From Priapulus caudatus (lineage: Eukaryota; Priapulida; Priapulimorpha; Priapulimorphida; Priapulidae): DNA of 33,827 nt. The translations under genes and the position numbers were made by a program. The stretch lies in the NCBI RefSeq assembly GCF_000485595.1, contig NW_014577109.1, forward strand, positions 692,727-726,553, written 5' to 3'. Within the stretch, counting starts at the first letter, position 1. Every line of letters starts with the position of its first letter. Below are positions 10,984-22,057 of this stretch, one piece after another. The notes beneath the pieces are model-generated. The model ran no database searches. It saw only the letters and a list, made by a program, of their open reading frames with translations, and had not been told where the DNA came from.

Positions 10984-11825
10984 ATAGCATTGTTTTAATT
11001 AAAAAAAGTAATCTTATTGTCTTGCTTTAAGTCAATGGATTTTCACTTTTGATTTTAAAATAATGAATCAAGTTAGACAATATTGTTGTAGTAGTAAGAA
11101 TCCGCGAAACAACTGTACAGGTATTTTGCCGTTGTAATCTGACATGTTAAAAAGAATTTTTAAAAACAGTAACACACAGTAACATTAAACTATAGCAGAC
11201 ATTGTTTAAAACATGCACAAAGAATAGAGCAGCCCTGGGGCAGTGCAATTTAAAACAAAACAATTTTTTAAATTTAAATTTTAAAAATTTAATTTAATTT
11301 TTTATTTTTTTTGTTTTCCTTAGCCCATTTTCACGGCTGACCCCCCTCTCGCTGCTACTGCCTGAACCATAGGGAAGTGCATCAATTTTATTTTTCAGTG
11401 CGTAGCAATTTTTTCCCCGGGTCAATACTGGGACTTGAGCCCCTATTGGGTCTGGGTCCCTAGGGAAGGGGGGGGGGAAGGGTGAACTTTCCCCAGAGCA
11501 TTTTCCCCACTATCACCTCTTGGCACTACTGCCTAAGCACACCAGATATTGCATATTTATTTTATAAGAAAGGTTTCTTTGTATCAAATGGAAAACAGAC
11601 AAGTCCAAAATTGGAAGGAGGAACTCAAAAGGTCAGAACCACATCATATTTGACAACAAGTCAAATTTAAATTTAGAACATAGTATAAAAATAAATAATG
11701 AACCAAAATGTCAACCATCAACAACTTACTTTTATTATTGTAGGAGATATTGAGTTTCAAACTTGTAAATTCAATTTTCTACACTTTCTTAAAATGTGAC
11801 TTATCTGCTTTTTTCACTGAGGCCT
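10984..11825. other. Non-coding, low-complexity A/T tract
   Basis: No gene recognised. An A/T-only stretch lies at about 11260-11312, and a G run (GGGGGGGGG) near 11470 sits in a short C/G-rich patch. The 62-codon frame at 11482 has no recognisable content. Confidence 0.5.
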
Positions 11826-12289
11826 TCAAATGTTTACTAAGTTTGGTACGCATTTAGGTGATGATGTGCTAGTACTTTGTATTGAGGGTTGTGCATCTAT
11901 TGTTGGATTCCGGGGATGTAGGTAAAATCCTGAAGGTTGCCGAAGTGGACTGTGGATGAAGGGAAAGTGGATGCTTTGGTGAGAAATATCCCAACTGAGG
12001 CATGTGGAATTCCAGTTGACAACAAAAACTTGGATCTTAGTAATTTCACCCATGCCAGATCAGAGCAACAAACTAGTGCAACACTGCTAAGGTTTGTCTC
12101 AAAGCTCATATCGAACGGGGAAGTCACAAAACATCACTGAGTCTATCGCAATCCATACAATATTGCATTACCAAGACCAGGAACCAAACAACACTTTGTC
12201 TGGGTGTCACACCACAAGTTTGGTAGCAGTGATCTCCTTCATATTTTAAATGAAAGTGTAAATGACACTGTAGCTCACCACAAATAACG
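11826..12289 (+). pseudogene. Relic of an unnamed multicopy invertebrate coding family
   Basis: A continuous protein trace spans three frames. It reads FTKFGTHLGDDVLVLCIEGC (about 11831-11890), then VGKILKVAEVD, then VDEGKVDALVRNIPTEACG and LSNFTHARSEQQTSATLLRF (11940-12100) ending ISNGEVTK. After a frame change come SLSLSQSIQYC and TKTRNQTTLCLG, then after another HHKFGSSDLLHILNE. From memory this order (FVSKLISNGEVTK, LSQSIQ, HHKFGSSDL) belongs to long uncharacterised proteins repeated in lancelet, cnidarian and mollusc genomes, probably transposon-borne. The function is unknown to me. At least three frameshifts and a TGA near 12138 break it. Confidence 0.5.
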
Positions 12290-13539
12290 TTTTTATAATA
12301 TTCAGATTGATGAACTGCCTATAAAAGCGGAGTTCCTGATGTGTAACGTGTAAGATTGAGAGGATACGCTTTCCACGTAGCTGCTATGTACCACGTGACA
12401 ATGGTGTTTCCCTGCCCATAACACAACTTTTGTCTAAGGTTAATTGGTTGCATGGAAGTGTTTACTTCGTATCAGTTTTTCTAGGCGGTAGCACACGGTT
12501 GCCATCTGTATATCGCAATAATAATTTATAAACCATAATGAATCATAATTTGTGACGGTAGATGGCGCTATACCCACTTTGTAGCAATGGCATTCGAAAT
12601 AAATAGATTATGCTGCGTTCCGACATGTTTTGTAAAACTTTACTCTAATATAGACATTTTATCGGCAGGCTGGAGAGGAAATACCAATATTGCATTAAAG
12701 ATATTGTCAAATGAAATCTTGTAAAACGAACCAGACGAGTGTGACACCACAGACTGTTTGTTATCTGCGTTTTTTTGCATAATTTTTTTTTTAATATCAA
12801 AACCCCTAGCCCTTATTCATTCACATACCAAAAATGAGCAAAATCCGTTCAACCTGAACTGACTAATAGCTAAAATAACTAAAATTTCAAAGTGTCTATG
12901 TGATAAAAAATAATTGTTTCTTACGTGCTAATCTCATTCAAAAGAGAGCAAGCAATTCGCAGAGCGAGCGTGATCAAATGAACACAAATCAGCACACACC
13001 GCGTCGGTCGCAATTTGCACTACACTCTACTGCACTGTATGTCATGTATATTATTAGCTAGCTGCGCTGGAGCTCTAGCTCTAGCTGCATGCATGCAGGC
13101 TGTACAAAATAATGCATATATATCCATGTGCACTGTTTCGGATGCGAAACTGCCAGCGTTCGAAAGTTCGTGTGCGAAAGTATGCGACGTGCAGTCACAT
13201 ATTTTGGAACAGTCGATTTGCACAAGGGGGTAATTTTTGCACATAAAAAAATTCCCCCTTTTATCGATTTAAATCTCAAAAGATATATTTGGGAAAATTT
13301 TTTTATTTTATTTCATGCCTTGTGAAAGAGTGATTTAAAGGTAATTTTAGGCTTAAGCAATTTAATGATATTATCTTACGCACGATACATTACCCCCCCC
13401 CATCATCCCCCTTCATCACCCCCCATAATAATTCTTCATCACCCTTCGGCCTTCACCTCGCATCCCATCACGCTCGTATCGTCTGCTGTTTATTCCATGA
13501 TATTCCATAGTATTTTAAGCTTCAAATGTCATGAGTTAG
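12290..13539. other. Non-coding stretch, no gene recognised
   Basis: Mostly AT-rich DNA without recognisable coding similarity. A palindrome-rich patch with overlapping AGCT and GCATGC motifs lies at about 13058-13100. A C-rich tract with CATCACCCCCC-like units runs from about 13381 to 13445. Confidence 0.5.
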
Positions 13540-15441
13540 AAAAAATTATCTACGTTTGGATTCGTAGCAAAGCGGAAAAGAAGCGAAGATGTCACTGACG
13601 ATAAGCCCCATGCTCATACAGTCAAAGAAGAGCCCCACGCTCAGTCTTCTAGCAGTTCTGCTGGACCTAGACATGTACGTGATCGTGCAGCCGCCCAGCC
13701 CATGGTCGGCCGGCCAGCCGCCACAGCCACACGTGAAGCTGATCCGCAACGCGTCTACGAGGAGAAGAGGGAAAGGTTATTCCAAGCGAAGTGGAAGGAG
13801 GAGTTCGAGTGGTTGGAGCATGATGAAGAGACTGGTGTGGCGACGAGAATTGTTATTGCGCCACAAGCACGGGAGACAATGCAACGTCGTAATAAGCGGC
13901 ATGTATTAATTTCGGCTAGATAGAGGCAATAATAAACGGGTGGCGTTGGCGACAAGCCAGCGCGAAATATATGAGGAGATAACGATCAGAGTCGGTGTGC
14001 TCGACGCAGCATGGGGGTAATAAGAGAAGTAATAAAGGACATATCATAACCCGCAGCTAACGCACCGACGTGCACGGCAGCGTGGAATCCAGCTCCGGCG
14101 AAGCGGGACAGGTCGTGAGGTCGGACAACACGCGCGGCCGCATTGGGCGAACGTGGCGGTTCATGTGCAATGCAATATATAGGCATTCAAATAACGACGT
14201 CTATATCATATATAATCTACACAACCTCTTTGAGTATGAATGGCTACGATCACCGACCGATGAGATAACGTAACTACAGAATTCCAGGGCTACACTGCAA
14301 TGTTCTGCCTAGTTTGTACGAAGTTCCCAGCGATCGCTGACCAGTCAGGGGCACTGTTTATTGGAAGTAAAAACTTCCGAAAACAGTCACTCCAAAAACA
14401 CCAGAAGTCCCACCACCATCGGGAGTGAGAGAATGCCAAGCAGCTTCGCGACCGTGACAGTGCAGCCCGTCCCGCTACGATCCCCCAGCATCTCCAGCGG
14501 CTCGATGAGGAGACGTATGAGCGAATGATTAAGATCTTCTACACGGCGTATTTTGTCGCCAAAGAGGAACTTCCCTTGACAACATACACCGGGATCCTTG
14601 GATTACAGAAGACAAATGGTGTGGATATTGGTTCCACGTATTTCAGCGACCAAGCATGCGGGAGGGTATGTCTAAATTTCATACAAATTTTTATGTTAAT
14701 ATTCTGTCGATCAATATCTATTTCAACATGGTTTATATTATTTTACGATCATAACTAAGACAAGTGTAGATTTATAATTTTTGTATTATTTTATTGGTAA
14801 TACTGAATATTTGCACACTCCACTCCTCAGGCTTCTGCATAAACTACTGCTCTATGACTATGTAACCTGCTTATTTCATCAGCGCGCACACCGTGTCTTC
14901 ATGTAGTGGAAAGGATTGGGGGTGTGCGAATCTTCAGTAAATATTAGCATTTTATTTAGTTATTTTTTCCACTTTAAAATGTTAAGAAAAAAGTTGTTTT
15001 GCATGATTGCATCAATTGCTGGGTTGGTCCGAGATAATGTTTATGAATCTTAATGATTTAATTTTATCCCTACCAAGCGACTTCACTAATCACTTAGAAA
15101 GATAAATTTCTTTCCAAGAACATGACGTTAATGTCTTAACAAATGGTTCTAATTTAGTTAAAATTTTATGAATGTTTACACAAATTAATTGGCTGTATTT
15201 CTTTTCTTGTACAGATTCACCAATTACATCTACCAAGTTTTAGAGGAGGATAAAATGGAGCCAGCAAGGAAGGCCAGGTACATCAGCATCCTGGTGGATT
15301 CGACCACTGATGTTAGTAACAGAGACCTGGAGATCGTGCATCTCCGCTTTGTGAAGAGTGGGCTGCCAATCAATATGTTCCTGGGAGTGGAGGAGTTGGA
15401 GTCCGCAGATGCTGTTGGCCATCGTGGAGCCATTGAAACGA
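13540..15441 (+). pseudogene. hAT-family transposase (ZNF862-like), three exons, truncated
   Basis: Exon 1 (13540 to about 13836) carries a basic KRKR stretch and FQAKWKEEFEWLEHDEETG, the start of the TTF/BED-like zinc-binding module of hAT proteins. Exon 2 (14288-14665) resumes with AMFCLVCTKFP, the SLQKHQKSHHH zinc ligands, then an in-frame TGA at 14426, then KIFYTAYFVAKEELP and YTGILGLQK. Exon 3 (15215-15441) has ARKARYISILVDSTTDVSN and LEIVHLRFVKSG, matching the start of the hAT catalytic region, where DSTTD holds a conserved Asp. Acceptors (ATTCCAG at 14287; TTTTCTTGTACAG at 15214) and donors (GTATGT at 14666 and 15442) look good. Exons 2 and 3 do not join in frame: one base is missing or extra. 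The C-terminal catalytic part and the hATC dimerisation domain are absent; a Harbinger exon follows instead. Confidence 0.65.
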
Positions 15442-15576
15442 GTATGTAAATTGTAAAATAAGTGTAACTATCATTTTGCTAAATTATTGTACATATCAAA
15501 AACATATTGGTTCCTATTTTATTTATTTTCATTAAAATGTCAATTATATTTTTTATAATTTCTAGTTATCGTCTAA

Positions 15577-15894
15577 TTACGTAGTCGTGCACGTAGAGTC
15601 GTTGAGAATGCCTTTGGCATTCTTTCTAGTAGATTCATGGTATTCCTGACGCAAATTGAATTGGAACCAAATTTTGTTGAAGACCTAATTCTAGCGTCCT
15701 GCTGTCTGCATAATTTTTTTATAAGTAAACAAGCATCACAATATATTTGCAACCTTGTTGAGGAAAATGGTGAGATAATGTCCAATAACACATTATCTAG
15801 CTTACAGTTAGTTCACTACATAAATGCATCACTTGGAGCTAAAGCTTCACCCATTGTGGCAGCTCCATCTGCCCCTAACCCAACGATAGACTAA
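15577..15894 (+). pseudogene. Harbinger nuclease (DDE_Tnp_4), last exon
   Basis: The frame from 15577 reads SRARRVVENAFGILSSRF, then FVEDLILASCCLHNFF, and stops at 15894. This is the C-terminal end of the PIF/Harbinger DDE nuclease: the R-x-x-VEN.FG.L block includes the last catalytic Glu, and the LA...LHNF helix follows. A polypyrimidine tract and TTTCTAG at 15565 form an acceptor, and the residues YRL just after it fit the usual NYRLSRARR with a small indel. The first two-thirds of the nuclease and the Myb-like partner are missing. It shares a 124-bp intron-like spacer with the last hAT exon upstream. Confidence 0.7.
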
Positions 15895-15979
15895 TAAGAT
15901 AGCTACGACCCTTGGCTATTCATTCCGTCATCACCTTAGAACTGTCCATAGGCGCTAATAACGGACCCTATGCCTTCCT

Positions 15980-16205
15980 TGTAGCCAGTAGTAATTGATA
16001 GAAGCATAGTTGGTAGTGGCATCGCGGCTCATCTTGCAAGAGGGGGTATAAAACAGCCTGCACGAGAGACACGAGGCTCTCGCTCTCACCCTCGTCTGTT
16101 TCTAAATTTACTGTGTAGCGCACAACCTTTATTTTTACCCTGTGTGATTTGTACGTGCTTTTAGTGAGTAAATAATATACGGTAAAGCGGCAGTTGTGAA
16201 CTACA
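15980..16205 (+). mobile_element. Probable solo LTR
   Basis: The 226-bp segment starts TGTAG and ends CTACA (inverted termini). It contains a TATA box at 16047 and a GC-rich start-like region after it. The flanking pentamers are TTCCT and TCCCT, a target duplication with one mismatch. No primer-binding site or gag/pol follows, so it would be a solo LTR. The exact ends are an inference. Confidence 0.45.
16047..16053 (+). promoter_or_regulatory. TATA box of the probable LTR
   Basis: GGGGGTATAAAACAGCC is a near-consensus TATA element. It is followed at about 25-35 bp by GAGACACGAGGCTCTCGCTCTC, a plausible initiation region. Confidence 0.5.
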
Positions 16206-16454
16206 TCCCTTTATTCTAATTTTATTCCTGTTCTTACACACAATAACACTACAATTGTGCACCCATTTCACGGCGCTCATAGCACACAGCTATGGCGCAG
16301 TTGTCTGGCAGCAGAAATTATCCAGCGACTACACTTTCGTCTCGCAAAAACAGCAGATAGTAGCACACCACCACTAGCCCTCCAGTAAAATGGACCACCT
16401 AATGCCATTAGAGGACAAGCTGCAACACACATGGTGCCGTACCTGGACCGATGA

Positions 16455-19296
16455 TGCCAGCCCCAAGTCGACCCTTTCTCGTTAGGAACAATTACAACAC
16501 CATGTTCGTTTTGTAATGCACTTCTGTTCCCAAAGGAGAACCACAATTGCTGCCACAAAGGCAAAGTTCAATTACCACAATCGGCACCTTATCCAACTGA
16601 ACTCAAAGACCTGTTTACAACAAGTACTCCACAAGCGCGTAATTTCAGAGCCAACATCCGCAATTACAATAGCTCCATGGCGTTTGCATCCTTCGGTGCC
16701 AACATTGTGTACCCACCAGGCCGTGGCCCTTATGCCTTCAGACTTCATGGACAAGTGTACCACAGGTCTGGCTCACTTCACCTTCCACAAGGTAGTATAC
16801 CATCCTTCAGCCAACTCTACATTTTAGACGCGGGGCAAGCACTACAAGCCAGGATGCAACAACCTGGCAATCAACAATGTCTTCCTGATGTCATGTCGCT
16901 CCTGCAAAGGGTCCTCCAACAAACCAATCCATATGCCGCCGCCTACAAACACATGCAAGAGGTCGAGGCAGAACAACTTCGCCTAGCAGATCAGAATGGT
17001 ACACCACCCCCATCTGTAACCATGCACATATTGAGAGGCGGTGACCAACACCGCTATAATGAACCGAGACAAGATGAGATAGCAGTTGTCTTTTCATCAC
17101 CAGATGGCGCACCTGCACATAATAGGGACATAGTTGTGCATCCCAAAGATCAACCACCCCAGCTAATTAGTCACCTGTCATCCAACATCGACCCCATGGT
17201 TTAAACCATCTTCTATCAATTCAGAGAATTAGCTTGACAGTACGACATGCAACACGATCAACAGCACAGGTCGGCAAAAAGACAGAACATAACATGCCTG
17301 CAGTACTACGCCCATTGCCTTTCAGTTCAAGAATCATTGTCTCCCATTTTCTATGGTGGGAAGCTTTTCCAACAATATGTGGTAGACGCATATATTCGTG
17401 TGGAAGCCGACAGATTGCAGTACATACGAACAAAGCAGAATGATCTACGTGTTGAACTTTATCAAGACCTCATGGACCACATTAACACTAAAACTGAAAT
17501 GCACAATCTTCAACACGGAAAAATCGTCGTCCTGCCGTCTTCCTTTCAAGGATTAACGCGCGCAATGCAACAAAACTACCAAGATGCCACGGCCATAGTC
17601 GCTAAGTATGGAAAACCAGACTTATTCCTTACGCTCACTTGCAATCCCACGTGTCAAGATGTTCAAAAAGCCCTCTTCCCTGGCCAACAAGCACAAGATC
17701 GACCCGATATTGTTGCCAGAGAGTTCCAGCAGCACCTACGTGAACTCATGACGGATATAACAAAAAAACACGTACTCGGCAAACCAATCACCCACATCTA
17801 TGTTATAGAGTTCCAAAAGCGGGGTCTCCCACACTGTCATCTACTCATCATCTTGGCAGAGCATAGCAAATTACGAGACCCAAGCGACATCGATTCCATA
17901 ATATCGGCACAAATACCTGATCTAACAGAACATCCCGAGTTGTTCCAAGTCATAAAGACAACGATGGTTCACGGTCCATGTGGAATCCTCAGCAAACGTG
18001 CACCATGTATGGCCGACGACAAATGCACAAAAGACTATCCAAAGGAGTTCCGAGAAACAACAGCACTTGCAATCGACGGATCCAACGCCAAATAGATAAC
18101 CGCTGGGTTGTACGGTGCAACCCCTACTTATCACAGAAGTACCAAGCACATATCAACCTAGAAGCCTGCACTTCAATCAAGAGTGTAAAATACTTATTCA
18201 AGTGTTTACAAAGGCCACGACTGCACCAACATCCAAGTCACAGAATCCTGTCAACTCCACCACGATGAGGTCTCCACCTTCATTGACGCCAGGTACATCA
18301 GCTCACCAGAGGCTTATTGGAGATTGGCTGAGTACAAACAACACCACCAATCACATGCCATCATCAGACTTGCCCTCCATCTACCCAGCCAACAACCCGT
18401 TTATTTCACTCCAGGAAACCACATTGCTGCAGCAGATGTCTCCACCACCAAGGACACAATGCTAACAGCATTCTTCAAACTCAACTCACAGCAACCCACC
18501 GACCTCTGCTATCATCAATTGCCAAATCACTACGTCTACAACAAATCCAGCCAAACATGGAAACCAAGACAACGTGGCGCTGAAACAACAATAGGCCGCA
18601 TGTATTCTGTCAGCCCCAGAGACATGGAACGATATTGTCTGTGTCTCCTCCTGCTCCACGTCCCAAGCCCCACCTCATATTTAGACCTACGAACAGTTGA
18701 CAACCAAGTCTCCGACACATTCAAGGAAGCATGTATACGTAGACACCTCCTCATCAATGACACCGAATGGAATAAAGCCCTCTCTGAAGCAACTCTCCTC
18801 CAAATTCCACAACAGCTTCGATCCCTATTCACCACCATTTGTATATATTGTGATCCAACCAACCCCCTGCAACTTTGGGAAAAACACCAGGATGCCATGC
18901 TTGAAGATTACACCCATCGCCAATATTCAACCGACATAGCAACGCAACTAGCTCTTCAAGACATCAACACGTCCCTGCAACAAAATGGGACAAGCTTGAG
19001 AAAATTAGGACTACCAGATGTTGACCTACTCCAAATTGAACATCTCCCCACAGAAACTGTCGATATTGCAGCAGAAGCAGAAAAAGCCCATACCCAGTTA
19101 ATGCACCTCAACGAAGACCAGCGCACCTTAAGTGCTACAAGATTTGGATTCACTTTCTCAAGATGCACATACGTCTTCCAGTCGATGTTACTTCATAGCT
19201 GGACCAGACGGGAGTGGCAAAACAACAGTGTACAACACACTCATCACCTGTTGATGCAGTAAATCCATCCAAGTTGCGAACATCTAAGGAATAACA
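16455..19296 (+). pseudogene. Helitron Rep-helicase, N-terminal part
   Basis: Rolling-circle replication initiator and start of the Pif1-like helicase. The N-terminal Helitron domain lies in an open frame at 16455-17204 with CSFCNALLF, CCHKGKVQLP, YNSSMAFASFGA and FRLHGQVYHRSGSL. Stops at 17202 and about 17235 follow. The Rep frame 17247-18095 has DLFLTLTCNP, the HUH motif GLPHCHLL (His codons at 17832 and 17838) and CTKDYPKEF. One frame over come VDNRW-like IDNRWVVRCNPYLS and KYLFKC at 18188-18205. Helitrons normally have two catalytic Tyr four apart here; the first is kept, the second is Cys. Another frameshift near 18205 leads to YKGHDCTNIQV and the long frame ending at 19262. Walker A (GPDGSGKT, 19201-19224) is one frame over again. 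Not functional. Confidence 0.8.
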
Positions 19297-20934
19297 TCTA
19301 ATAAGAAGGAAGTATCATCTGCGTATTGCGATATTTTAAAAACTTTATCCCACAGTTCAATGCCTTTAATGCTCTTATTATTCCTAACTGCAATCCCTAG
19401 AAGCTCAGCACACATGACAAATATGTAGGGAGAGATTGGGGCCCCCTTGTCTGCAGCCTCTACCTAGTTTCAGGAAACTTGAAGTGTCCATTTTGTATGA
19501 TGCCGGATTCTGTACCTCTTTGAAACAGTTGAATCACTTTTTTAAATAAATCTCCAAAATTAAAAACATCAAGGGCCTTTTTAATGAAACCCCAGGAAAC
19601 TGTGTCAAAAGCTTTATCAAAATCAATTAGTAATAACATTCCTGCTGTACTTTGCATCTGGGTCTTGAAAATGATGTCATACAATAGCCGAATATTTTCG
19701 CCAATAAATCTCCCTGGAATAAAGCCTTTTTGATCCTCATTTATTAGCCTAGTCTAGAACTGCCTGGATTCTTTCAGCTATGCAGGATGACATAAGTTTA
19801 TAGGACAGATTTAGTAGAGAAATTGGACGCCAGTTTTTTAGACGATTACGTGGTTTACCTGGTTTAGGTATGCAGGTTATCAGACCTTGCTTTTGTGTTA
19901 TGAACATTGTGCTATTAGCATAGGCATAGTTAATGGAACGGAGTAAAAACTGTCCAATGTCGCACCAAAAGAATTTAAAGAATTCGGGAGTATATCCATC
20001 CAAACCCAGGCTTTTATCATTTTGGGATCTTTTTAGGGCTTCTAGAAGTTCTTTATATGTGATTGGACCTTCAAGACTAGTTTTTTCGTTTTCTGATAGT
20101 GTTGGTATATCCTCTATATTGAGCTTTTTGAAAAAAACATGCGTTAGTGATATAGTCATTTTTACATGCATATAATTTTTCATAGAAAAGTTTTTGTTTG
20201 TAGGATTCCGTTTTGGTTCATCACTGAAGATCCATCATCTTTTTTTAGTTCTAGTATCGTTTTATTTATGTGGTTTCTATTTTCCAGATTACAAAAATAG
20301 GATGTTGGTTTTTCAACTAGCTCATGCCATCTTGCTCTAGATCGAATCATAGTCCCAACGTGGTTGTTCCGAATATCTTCTAATTCTAAATTTAAATTTT
20401 CTAAAATATCTAGGTTGTTTCTTGCAGTCTTGGGGTGTGCATTTATTTGGTCATCCAGCGTTTTAATCTTTGGCTCCAATGCTTTTTCTAATTCACGGTT
20501 TTCCCGTTTTTTACGAGAGGCATAAGAAATGATTTTTCCTCTGAGCTAGACTAATAGCGTTTCCCAAAATAGTTGATCCGTGATATTGAGTTGAAGATCT
20601 TTACATGGACAGGTTAATATGTACTCTGGGTTATAGGGTGAGGCAGCATAAATGGATTTTATATTTATTATCTCTTTTTTTATTAGTTTAACAAATTCAT
20701 GGTCTTTGAGTAATGCGTTATTAAATTTCCAGTATCCTTTTCCGTGCTGTTCAAAAGATGTGTTAAGAACTTAAGAGTAACATTCACGGGAACATAATCC
20801 GATTTACACTTCGGGAGAATATATACGAATCTGAAAAAATTGATAATAGATTCTCAGTGGCCAGAAAGAAGCGCCATTTTAATAGGGTTTCTTTTTGACC
20901 ATGTGAAATGTTGATCATTTTCATGGAATGCTCT
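19297..20934 (-). pseudogene. LINE reverse transcriptase (3' part of the split LINE ORF2)
   Basis: Read on the minus strand from 20934: AFHENDQHFTW and KRNPIKMA (the end of the endonuclease-RT linker), LPKCKSDYVPV, then LDILENLNLE and RARWHELVEKPTSYFCNLE at 20180-20479. RT fingers and palm follow: GLDGYTPEFFKFFW, IPKPGKPRN, NWRPISLLNLSYK (19749-20183), DQKGFIPGRFIGENIRLLYD one frame over, and motif A LIDFDKAFDTVSW (19460-19684). Motif C YADD is at 19314-19325. The sequence stops just past YADD at the Helitron junction, so the RT thumb and 3' UTR are missing. It is L1/Tx1-like by motif order. Numerous frameshifts and stops. It continues upstream (on its own strand) at 25083-25632. Confidence 0.8.
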
Positions 20935-21111
20935 TAGTTGGGTCCAGAACCTCAATCCCGTGACCATTCTCTGGCTAACATGTTTTGACGATTGATTTGA
21001 CTTCTATGAACGTTTTATAAAAAATTTAGAAACCCGGCCCCTCCCAAAAATGCAGGCATTTTTTGCTAGGGGGCCAAATCCAAAATTGCCGCCGACGCCA
21101 TTTTTAAAAAT
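20935..21111. repeat. Left terminal inverted repeat of the Academ-type element
   Basis: It is the reverse complement of 24906-25082 apart from three substitutions. It is cut off by the assembly gap, so the true repeat may be longer. Confidence 0.9.
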
Positions 21112-22057
21112 NNNNNNNNNNNNNNNNNNNNNNNNNNNNNNNNNNNNNNNNNNNNNNNNNNNNNNNNNNNNNNNNNNNNNNNNNNNNNNNNNNNNNNNNN
21201 NNNNNNNNNNNNNNNNNNNNNNNNNNNNNNNNNNNNNNNNNNNNNNNNNNNNNNNNNNNNNNNNNNNNNNNNNNNNNNNNNNNNNNNNNNNNNNNNNNNN
21301 NNNNNNNNNNNNNNNNNNNNNNNNNNNNNNNNNNNNNNNNNNNNNNNNNNNNNNNNNNNNNNNNNNNNNNNNNNNNNNNNNNNNNNNNNNNNNNNNNNNN
21401 NNNNNNNNNNNNNNNNNNNNNNNNNNNNNNNNNNNNNNNNNNNNNNNNNNNNNNNNNNNNNNNNNNNNNNNNNNNNNNNNNNNNNNNNNNNNNNNNNNNN
21501 NNNNNNNNNNNNNNNNNNNNNNNNNNNNNNNNNNNNNNNNNNNNNNNNNNNNNNNNNNNNNNNNNNNNNNNNNNNNNNNNNNNNNNNNNNNNNNNNNNNN
21601 NNNNNNNNNNNNNNNNNNNNNNNNNNNNNNNNNNNNNNNNNNNNNNNNNNNNNNNNNNNNNNNNNNNNNNNNNNNNNNNNNNNNNNNNNNNNNNNNNNNN
21701 NNNNNNNNNNNNNNNNNNNNNNNNNNNNNNNNNNNNNNNNNNNNNNNNNNNNNNNNNNNNNNNNNNNNNNNNNNNNNNNNNNNNNNNNNNNNNNNNNNNN
21801 NNNNNNNNNNNNNNNNNNNNNNNNNNNNNNNNNNNNNNNNNNNNNNNNNNNNNNNNNNNNNNNNNNNNNNNNNNNNNNNNNNNNNNNNNNNNNNNNNNNN
21901 NNNNNNNNNNNNNNNNNNNNNNNNNNNNNNNNNNNNNNNNNNNNNNNNNNNNNNNNNNNNNNNNNNNNNNNNNNNNNNNNNNNNNNNNNNNNNNNNNNNN
22001 NNNNNNNNNNNNNNNNNNNNNNNNNNNNNNNNNNNNNNNNNNNNNNNNNNNNNNNNN
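21112..22057. other. Assembly gap (N)
   Basis: 946 undetermined bases starting at the inner edge of the left inverted repeat. The real length is unknown, and any reading frame across it is meaningless. Confidence 0.99.

Noticed and set aside
16277-16564. Minus-strand frame opposite the Helitron start
   Set aside because: A shadow of the Helitron N-terminal coding text on the plus strand.
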